From: Minisyncoccota bacterium | GTDB taxonomy: Bacteria; Patescibacteriota; Minisyncoccia; Phycocordibacterales; UBA2100 | NCBI GenBank assembly: GCA_018061585.1 | Contig: JAGOTU010000051.1 | Span: 1-6,515, forward strand | Direction of reading: 5' to 3' | DNA: 6,515 nucleotides | Part shown: piece by piece, positions 1-5,193 of the stretch | Layout of the letters: every line of letters starts with the position of its first letter | How positions within the stretch are numbered: position 1 is the stretch's first letter | Translations under genes and position numbers: made by a program | The notes under the pieces: model-generated | What the model saw: the letters and a program-made list of their open reading frames with translations, nothing else | Told to the model about the DNA's origin: nothing | Databases searched by the model: none

Positions 1-2
1 CT

Positions 3-956
3 ATTTGTATCTACGTCGCTATCGGCCAGAAGGAGTCTAAGACGGCTCGCATCGTGCAGCAGTTGCGTGAGGCAGGTGCGCTTGAATACACGATCGTCGT
101 AGATGCTGCGGCGTCTGCGCCGGCTGCACTTCAGTACATAGCACCATTCTCCGGTGTCGCGATCGGTGAATACTTTATGGACAAGGGCAAGGATGTGCTC
201 ATCGTTTACGACGATCTCTCCAAGCAGGCTGTCGCATACCGAGAACTCTCGCTCTTGCTCCGACGCCCTCCGGGCCGCGAAGCATACCCGGGCGACGTGT
301 TCTATCTGCACTCTCGATTGCTCGAACGATCTGCGCGACTCTCGGACGAAAAGGGTGGTGGTTCTATCACGGCGCTTCCGATCATCGAAACGCAAGAAGG
401 CGATGTCTCCGGCTACATCCCGACCAACGTGATCTCGATCACAGACGGTCAGATGTTCCTCCTTGCAGACCTGTTCAACAAAGGTATTCGCCCGGCGATC
501 GACGTAGGTATTTCCGTGTCACGCGTCGGAGGCGATGCGCAGACGAAGGCGATGAAGAAAGTTGCCGGTGGTCTAAAGCTCATGCTCGCTCAGTTTCGAG
601 AGCTCGAGGCGTTCATGCAGTTTGCGTCCGACCTCGATAAGAGCACCGCTGATCGTATTGCGGCAGGTCAGCGCATGGTGGAGGTACTCAAGCAGAAGAA
701 CGGGCATCCGATCGCATTCGAAAAGCAGGTTGCGATGATCTTTGCTGCCAACAAGGGAATGCTCAACGAGACACCAGTCAACAAAGTGACTGAAGTTGAG
801 CGGCTTTTCGTCGACTTTCTCGACGGACAGTATTCTTCTGTGCTCAATGACATCAAGACGACGGCGCAGCTCTCAGACGAATCGATGGCAGCGATCCTCA
901 AGGCGGCAGATGAATTCAAGCTCGCACATCCTGAATTGTTCACGATCAAGCAGTAG
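3..956 (+). CDS. atpA: F1F0 ATP synthase subunit alpha, C-terminal part (5' truncated by window)
   Basis: Alpha subunit of the F1 catalytic head, which forms the alpha3beta3 hexamer and carries the non-catalytic nucleotide sites. The reading frame is open from base 3 and gives 317 codons ending in TAG. By comparison with E. coli alpha, it begins at about residue 192, just after the P-loop, so the Walker A motif lies outside the window. Visible hallmarks are the opening CIYVAIGQK, then EYTIVVDAAASAPAALQY, the LLLRRPPGREAYPGDVFYLH block, and GIRPAIDVGISVSRVGGDAQ. The Arg of SVSR (codon 522-524) is the arginine finger that reaches the catalytic site on beta, and it is present. The C-terminal helical domain is complete and ends HPELFTIKQ. 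The in-frame GTG at 54 is internal to the conserved fold and is not the real start. No odd substitutions were noticed. Identification is very secure. Confidence 0.97.
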   Translation: MCIYVAIGQKESKTARIVQQLREAGALEYTIVVDAAASAPAALQYIAPFSGVAIGEYFMDKGKDVLIVYDDLSKQAVAYRELSLLLRRPPGREAYPGDVFYLHSRLLERSARLSDEKGGGSITALPIIETQEGDVSGYIPTNVISITDGQMFLLADLFNKGIRPAIDVGISVSRVGGDAQTKAMKKVAGGLKLMLAQFRELEAFMQFASDLDKSTADRIAAGQRMVEVLKQKNGHPIAFEKQVAMIFAANKGMLNETPVNKVTEVERLFVDFLDGQYSSVLNDIKTTAQLSDESMAAILKAADEFKLAHPELFTIKQ

Positions 957-985
957 ATATGAGCGGAGTGAATTACTAATGCTTG

Positions 986-1018
986 ACCCGCGAATATTCT
1001 GAAAGAATTTACGCGGGT
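986..1018 (+). promoter_or_regulatory. Stem-loop in the atpA-atpG intergenic gap
   Basis: A perfect 7-bp arm ACCCGCG (986-992) pairs with CGCGGGT (1012-1018). Inside it, after a 3x3 internal loop, ATTCT (996-1000) pairs with AGAAT (1004-1008) around a GAA loop. No T-run follows (next bases are GTAAGTGC), so it is not an intrinsic terminator. It sits 40 nt upstream of the atpG start codon. A role in mRNA stability or in setting alpha:gamma expression is inferred from position only. Confidence 0.5.
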
Positions 1019-1058
1019 GTAAGTGCTTCTAACTCGCAGGCTCGTAAGAATCACTAAC

Positions 1059-2021
1059 ATGGCAAATCTCAAACTCATAAAATCGAAGATCATCTCGTAC
1101 AAGAAGACGGGAACGGTGACTCATGCTATGGAGGCGGTTTCGGCTGTAAAGATGCGCAAGGCACAGGAGCGAGCCCTCTCCGGCCGTTCGTACGCGGCAG
1201 CTGCGCTCACGATACTTGAGCGAGTATCAGGCACTGCCGATATGTCGCGCCATCCATTGATGGACAACTCAATCCAAGGACTACCCTTGGAAAAAAAAGA
1301 CATCGTAAGTCCTTCCGGCGGAAAGAAGGTGGCGTTCATTGTGGTTACTTCGGACAAGGGTCTGGCGGGTTCTGTGAACAGCGCGGTCATCCGTAAGGTG
1401 GAGAACGAGATCGTGGCACGCGGACTGTCAAAAGACGACGTCGTTATGGCGTGCATCGGGCGACGCGGCGGTGATTACTTCTACAATCGTGGCTACGACG
1501 TGCGCATTCGACAGCTCAATCGCAGTGACGACGTGACCGAGACCGAAATGCGCGAGGTGACCGATCAGGTCCTTGCCTGGCACGAGAGCGGCGAGATCGG
1601 TACGGCTGTGATCGCGTATCAGAACTTCCTTTCGACATTTGAGCAGCAGCCGTCCGTGCGTCAGATAATTCCGATCACAACAGAGGGCATGCGAGAGACA
1701 GTTGCAGGTATTCGACCGGCGCGAGGTAAATATGCGCCGTCAGGGGAACCGTCACTGGCACCAGCTTCGTACACCATCGAACCGGACGCTGACTCGGTGC
1801 TTTCTGTGCTCCTCCCGAAGCTTTTGAACATTGCGGTCTATCACGGACTGTTGGAGAGCAAGGCATCCGAGCACTCTGCCCGCATGGTCGCAATGAAGAG
1901 CGCGACCGACAAAGCAAAAGACATGGCACACAGCCTTACGCGTACGTTCAATAAAGTTCGTCAGGCTGCGATCACGCGCGAAGTCTCCGAGATAACGTCT
2001 GGCATGGAGGCAATGCGATAA
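1059..2021 (+). CDS. atpG: F1F0 ATP synthase subunit gamma
   Basis: Gamma subunit, the central rotor shaft of F1 that turns inside the alpha3beta3 ring. The chosen ATG gives 320 aa starting MANLKLIKSKI, which matches the usual gamma N-terminus; the in-frame GTG at 1023 would add 12 unconserved residues and run through the intergenic gap. The N-terminal helix carries the signature THAMEAVSAVKMRKAQ, and the C-terminal helix carries the matching MVAMKSATDKAKD and NKVRQAAITREVSEITSG signature. The central Rossmann-like domain includes VAFIVVTSDKGLAGSVNSAV. At 320 aa it is somewhat longer than the common 285-290 aa. The extra length seems to lie in the linker near residues 65-85 and in an acidic/Pro-rich stretch near residues 225-245. 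No strong Shine-Dalgarno precedes the start. The stop TAA is 2 nt from the next ATG, so it is very likely co-translated with the downstream Nudix gene. Confidence 0.96.
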   Translation: MANLKLIKSKIISYKKTGTVTHAMEAVSAVKMRKAQERALSGRSYAAAALTILERVSGTADMSRHPLMDNSIQGLPLEKKDIVSPSGGKKVAFIVVTSDKGLAGSVNSAVIRKVENEIVARGLSKDDVVMACIGRRGGDYFYNRGYDVRIRQLNRSDDVTETEMREVTDQVLAWHESGEIGTAVIAYQNFLSTFEQQPSVRQIIPITTEGMRETVAGIRPARGKYAPSGEPSLAPASYTIEPDADSVLSVLLPKLLNIAVYHGLLESKASEHSARMVAMKSATDKAKDMAHSLTRTFNKVRQAAITREVSEITSGMEAMR

Positions 2022-2023
2022 CT

Positions 2024-2473
2024 ATGGCCGACAAGTTCCTATTTTTCGGGGCTGTGTTTCTCGTCCTGAAACGAGACGGGCAGGTATTGCTTTCGCAGCG
2101 ACAGAATACGGGGCACGAGGATGGTAATTACGGACTCGTATCCGGCCACATCGAACGTGGAGAGACTGCAGAACAGGCATTGATCCGCGAGGTTCGAGAG
2201 GAGGCGAACATCGATCTCTCAGAAAGTGAACTTACGGTCGTGCATTTGATGCAGCGTCAGTATCCCGACCGTACGTATTTCGATGTGTACATCGAGGCCG
2301 ACGAGTGGAAGGGGGATCTCAAGAACAATGAGCCTGAAAAGTGTGCGGACCTGTTGTTCTACGCCGCTGATGACCTTCCGAGTAATACCATCCCGTATAT
2401 CAGCCAAGCGCTTTCGTGTATTCATCGCGGTGTCCCGTTCAGTAATTACGGCTTTGATAACAAATTGAAATAG
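2024..2473 (+). CDS. Nudix hydrolase (first of two in the atp operon)
   Basis: A 149-aa Nudix-fold protein. Members of this superfamily hydrolyse nucleoside diphosphates linked to another moiety, including oxidised dNTPs, in the cytoplasm with Mg2+. The Nudix box spans residues 41-63: G41, E47, then R55-E56-V57 and the metal-binding pair E59-E60, closing A-N-I where the consensus has x-G-hydrophobic. Upstream, the first strand FGAVFLVLKRDGQVLLSQR and the segment NTGHEDGNYGLVSGHIERGE are typical of small Nudix enzymes that accept nucleotides. The length is normal for a single-domain family member. Substrate cannot be told from sequence. The ATG lies 2 nt after the atpG stop, and TGGAGG at 2005-2010 inside the atpG end is a possible ribosome site, though its 13-nt spacing is long. 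Part of a three-gene block between gamma and beta. Family is secure; exact function is open. Confidence 0.93.
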   Translation: MADKFLFFGAVFLVLKRDGQVLLSQRQNTGHEDGNYGLVSGHIERGETAEQALIREVREEANIDLSESELTVVHLMQRQYPDRTYFDVYIEADEWKGDLKNNEPEKCADLLFYAADDLPSNTIPYISQALSCIHRGVPFSNYGFDNKLK

Positions 2474-2486
2474 CGAAAGAAAGACT

Positions 2487-3086
2487 ATGCGGGAACTACT
2501 TATTGCAACAGGGAACAAGGGAAAGATCCCCGGCCTCCTGGAGGGATTGAAGGGTGCTCCGTTCGTTTTTAAAACGCTCAACGACATTGCGATCCCGGAA
2601 GGATTGGAGGTAGAAGAGCCGGGAACGACATACGAGGCACACGCGATCATAAAGGCGTTCGTGTACGGCAAGCATGCGAATATGCTCTCGCTCGCAGATG
2701 ATTCGGGATTGGAACTGGATGCGTTCCCGGAGGCCATGGGGGTGCAGACCGTACACTATTTCGACGGGACGCGAGCTGAACGAGTCGCAAAGCTTTTGGA
2801 GATGATGAATGATGTTCCCGCTGAGAAGCGAACGTGCCGCTATCGTGATGTCATCGCGATGTACGATCCGGTGAACGACAAGGTGCGCTTCGCGCACGGT
2901 GTGACTGAAGGAGTGCTCGCGACCGAGCCGCTTGGAGAAGGTGGCTTTGGGTTCGATCAGGTATTCATTTCGAGCGACCTCGGGAAGGCGTTCGGTGAGT
3001 CGACTGTAGAAGAGATAGACAGTGTCAGTCATCGTGGCCGTGCACTTCGAAAGGCAAAAGAGATACTTATGACCGAGTTTGTATGA
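2487..3086 (+). CDS. RdgB/HAM1-family non-canonical purine NTP pyrophosphatase (divergent)
   Basis: A 199-aa HAM1/ITPase-fold protein. The family converts ITP, dITP and XTP to monophosphates plus pyrophosphate, keeping deaminated purines out of DNA and RNA. Motifs in order: ATGNKGK at residues 7-13 (phosphate-binding loop), TTYEAHAIIKA at 47-57 (family TFxENAxxKA, with His for Asn), LADDSGLELDAF at 69-80 (catalytic/metal Asp), GEGGFGFDQVF at 150-160 (base recognition FxxD) and SHRGRAL at 181-187. Length and motif spacing agree closely with E. coli RdgB. The notable change is at residues 176-178, EID where the family has EKN: the Lys that binds the ligand is Ile177 here (codon ATA, 3015-3017). 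The usual PGVxSAR segment is also altered to MGVQTVHYFDGT. It may be a divergent or specialised enzyme. It starts 13 nt after the first Nudix gene, and its TGA overlaps the next ATG (ATGA). I leave the symbol blank because the active site is not canonical. Confidence 0.88.
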   Translation: MRELLIATGNKGKIPGLLEGLKGAPFVFKTLNDIAIPEGLEVEEPGTTYEAHAIIKAFVYGKHANMLSLADDSGLELDAFPEAMGVQTVHYFDGTRAERVAKLLEMMNDVPAEKRTCRYRDVIAMYDPVNDKVRFAHGVTEGVLATEPLGEGGFGFDQVFISSDLGKAFGESTVEEIDSVSHRGRALRKAKEILMTEFV

Positions 3087-3499
3087 CGGAAACTCCGCGA
3101 CCGCAGGTGGGTGTAGGGATCTACATTCGGAAAGACGGCAAAGTGCTGCTTGGCAAGAGAAAGAATGCCCACGGGGCCGGCACGTGGTCTGGCCCGGGTG
3201 GACACTTAGAGATGTTTGAATCATTCGAAGACTGCGCCCGACGTGAGGTCCTCGAGGAAACAGGTCTCGAGATCGAAAATATCAGGCTTATGACCTCGAC
3301 CAACGACTTTTTCGAGGCAGAGGGGAAGCATTACATAACGCTAGCCATGGTCGCAGACTGGAAGTCCGGCGAGGCAGTCAATCTGGAGCCCGAATACTGC
3401 GAGGGTTGGGAGTGGTTCGGCTGGGATGAGCTCCCGGAACCGAAAGCGCCATATTTTCGCAATTTCGAAAAAACAGGCTATAATCCGCTAAATTTTTAA
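3083..3499 (+). CDS. Nudix hydrolase, NUDT15/MutT-like (second of two)
   Basis: A 138-aa Nudix protein resembling the NUDT15/MTH2 and bacterial MutT-like group, whose members hydrolyse 8-oxo-dGTP and other (d)NTPs to monophosphates. The N-terminal RPQVGVGIYIRKDGKVLLGKR followed by NAHGAGTWSGPGGHLE is characteristic of that group. The Nudix box covers residues 40-62: G40, E46, R54-E55, E58-E59, T60-G61-L62. All metal-binding Glu are present. The position just before E46, commonly Gly (EFGES), is Phe here (EMFES). The C-terminal half has the GWEWFGWDELPEP segment typical of the group. The start ATG overlaps the rdgB-like stop by 4 nt (ATGA) and no Shine-Dalgarno is visible, so translation probably depends on termination-reinitiation. 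The stop TAA is 3 nt before atpD. Substrate is inferred from family only. Confidence 0.92.
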   Translation: MTETPRPQVGVGIYIRKDGKVLLGKRKNAHGAGTWSGPGGHLEMFESFEDCARREVLEETGLEIENIRLMTSTNDFFEAEGKHYITLAMVADWKSGEAVNLEPEYCEGWEWFGWDELPEPKAPYFRNFEKTGYNPLNF

Positions 3500-3502
3500 G
3501 GT

Positions 3503-4891
3503 ATGTCAAAAGGAACCATCACACAGGTTATCGGACCGGTCGTCGACGTTAAATTCGACGGCAAGCTGCCTGCTATTCAGAATGCACTCGAAGTACAGCG
3601 TAAAGGCGATCGCCTGACGCTCGAAGTTGCGCAGCACTTGGGTCTCAACCGCGTGCGATGCATCGCTATGCACGATACGGCGGGACTTGAACGCGGACTC
3701 GAAGTCGTCGATACAGGGGCAGCAATTTCTGTACCGGTCGGCGAAGCCTCGCTTGGACGCATGTTCAACGTCGTGGGGGACCCGATCGACGGCAAGGAGC
3801 CTGCTGCAAAGGATGCTCCGCGCCTTTCTATTCACCGACACGCTCCGTCTTTCGTACAGCAGTCCACCAAAGCAGAAGTATTCGAGACAGGCATCAAGTC
3901 GATCGACCTTCTCGCTCCGTTCATCAAGGGAGGTAAGGTAGGCCTCTTCGGTGGCGCCGGCGTCGGAAAGACAGTCATCATTCAGGAACTCATTCACAAC
4001 GTCGCATCGAATCACGGCGGCTATTCAGTGTTCGCAGGAGTGGGCGAGCGAGTACGCGAAGGCAACGACCTCTATCACGAAATGAAAGATTCCGGCGTGC
4101 TCGACAAGACGGCTCTTGTGTTCGGCCAGATGAACGAGGTGCCGGGCGCCCGCGCACGTGTTGCGCTCTCGGGACTCACTATGGCAGAAGCATTCCGCGA
4201 CGAAGGCGGTAAGGACGTTCTCTTTTTCATGGACAACGTGTTCCGATTCGTCCAGGCGGGATCCGAAGTATCGTCATTGCTCGGCCGCGTTCCGTCAGCG
4301 GTGGGCTACCAGCCGACGCTTGCGGAGGAAATGGGTCAGCTCCAGGAACGCATCACATCGACTAACGAAGGCTCGATCACATCAGTACAGGCGATCTACG
4401 TGCCTGCAGACGATGTGACCGACCCGGCACCTGCGACCACGTTCGCGCATCTCGACTCCACGATCGTGCTCGATCGAAACCTTGCATCGCTCGGTATTTA
4501 CCCTGCAGTGAGCCCGCTTGAATCATCTTCGACAGCGCTCACTCCGGACATCGTGGGCGAGGAGCACTACCGTGTTGCCAACGAAACACGACGTGTACTG
4601 CAGCGATACAAGGATCTCCAGGACATTATCGCCATTCTCGGTATTGAAGAACTTTCAGAAGACGACAAGAAGCTTGTGTATCGAGCGCGAAAGATCCAGA
4701 AGTTCCTCTCGCAGCCGTTCCATGTCGCAGAAGCATTCACCGGTGCGAAGGGTAAGTTTGTTACGCTCGCGGACACAGTTCGCTCATTCGCGGAAATTCT
4801 CGACGGTACGCACGACGCTGCGGACGAGCAGATGTTCTACATGAAGGGAGGTGTATCAGACGTTACGGAAGCCGAGCACGCTTCTAAATAG
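3503..4891 (+). CDS. atpD: F1F0 ATP synthase subunit beta
   Basis: Catalytic beta subunit of F1, 462 aa, normal length and complete. The N-terminal barrel begins KGTITQVIGPVVDVKF. The Walker A loop GGAGVGKT is at residues 150-157. The catalytic Glu lies in GERVREGNDLY (E182, with R183). The Walker B Asp is D244 in FFMDNVFRF, with R248 after it. AVGYQPTLAEEMG, the adenine-pocket residues Y333 and F412 (QPFHVAEAFTG) and a DELSEED-like loop EELSEDD (residues 382-388) are present, so catalysis should be intact. Several near-invariant positions differ: ERT is ERV, NEPPG is NEVPG, FRFTQ is FRFVQ, VLSR is VLDR, and YPAVDPLxSTSR is YPAVSPLESSST. The HYxxAR motif reads HYRVAN. The catalytic sites are therefore conventional while the alpha/beta interface is not. 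It starts 3 nt after the second Nudix gene; AAGG directly before ATG is too close to be a good ribosome site. Confidence 0.97.
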   Translation: MSKGTITQVIGPVVDVKFDGKLPAIQNALEVQRKGDRLTLEVAQHLGLNRVRCIAMHDTAGLERGLEVVDTGAAISVPVGEASLGRMFNVVGDPIDGKEPAAKDAPRLSIHRHAPSFVQQSTKAEVFETGIKSIDLLAPFIKGGKVGLFGGAGVGKTVIIQELIHNVASNHGGYSVFAGVGERVREGNDLYHEMKDSGVLDKTALVFGQMNEVPGARARVALSGLTMAEAFRDEGGKDVLFFMDNVFRFVQAGSEVSSLLGRVPSAVGYQPTLAEEMGQLQERITSTNEGSITSVQAIYVPADDVTDPAPATTFAHLDSTIVLDRNLASLGIYPAVSPLESSSTALTPDIVGEEHYRVANETRRVLQRYKDLQDIIAILGIEELSEDDKKLVYRARKIQKFLSQPFHVAEAFTGAKGKFVTLADTVRSFAEILDGTHDAADEQMFYMKGGVSDVTEAEHASK

Positions 4892-4894
4892 CCT

Positions 4895-5143
4895 ATGGCG
4901 GACAACACGTTCCACCTTGTTGTCGCAAGTGTCGGCAAATCGATGTTCGACAGCCGCGCGCAGTCGGTAACAGTGCCGGGCGCTTCCGGCGTTATGACCA
5001 TTCTGCCGCATCATGAGCCGATAGTAACGACGCTCAAAGAGGGAACGATCTCTGTTCGCGATCAGGAAGGAACTGTAAGCACATTTGATATCGATAGTGG
5101 CGTGCTTGAGTGCGCGAACAATCGCGTGGTCGTGCTTTTGTAA
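4895..5143 (+). CDS. atpC: F1F0 ATP synthase subunit epsilon, N-terminal domain only
   Basis: Epsilon subunit, which links gamma to the c-ring in the central stalk. At 82 aa it covers only the N-terminal beta-sandwich: FHLVVASVGKSMFDSRAQSV, GVMTILPHHEPIVTTLKEG, and the last strands SGVLECANNRVVVLL. The usual protein is about 130-140 aa and continues into a two-helix C-terminal domain that inhibits ATP hydrolysis in many bacteria. Here TAA follows immediately after the last strand. The downstream 50 nt and the next gene do not encode a helical hairpin in frame, so this looks like a natural short form rather than a frameshift. It begins 3 nt after the atpD stop with no Shine-Dalgarno, consistent with translational coupling. 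No convincing terminator follows. Confidence 0.94.
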   Translation: MADNTFHLVVASVGKSMFDSRAQSVTVPGASGVMTILPHHEPIVTTLKEGTISVRDQEGTVSTFDIDSGVLECANNRVVVLL

Positions 5144-5193
5144 TTCATAATTCTCCACACAGTGAGAGCTGTCAGGGGGCCGGCGACTGTACA

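Noticed and set aside
983..1011. TTGACC at 983-988 as a -35 box for a promoter in the atpA-atpG gap.
   Set aside because: With a 16-18 nt spacer the -10 would be GAATTT, AATTTA or ATTTAC, all poor matches, and the region is better explained by the hairpin.
1023..1058. GTG at 1023 as the atpG start.
   Set aside because: It would add 12 residues unlike any gamma N-terminus, while ATG at 1059 gives the expected MANLKLIKSKI beginning.
668..1102. Minus-strand open frame covering the end of atpA, the gap and the start of atpG.
   Set aside because: Antisense to conserved atpA sequence; the product shows no family features.
1274..1298. CCAAGG/CCTTGG hairpin (1274-1279, 1285-1290) followed by a run of eight A inside atpG, resembling a slippery site or a terminator.
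   Set aside because: The run is A, not T, on the coding strand, so it is no + strand terminator; on the minus strand the T-run would precede the hairpin. The gamma frame continues intact through it, and a frameshift here would give only a truncated gamma.
2496..3224. A 242-codon open frame on the minus strand across the RdgB-like gene and second Nudix gene.
   Set aside because: It lies antisense to two genes with clear family motifs, and its translation shows no recognisable domain. Long antisense frames are common in sequence of this composition.
5144..5193. Possible terminator after atpC (ACAGT 5159-5163 with ACTGT 5186-5190; GCCGGC palindrome).
   Set aside because: The stem is only 5 bp with a 22-nt loop, and no T-run follows.
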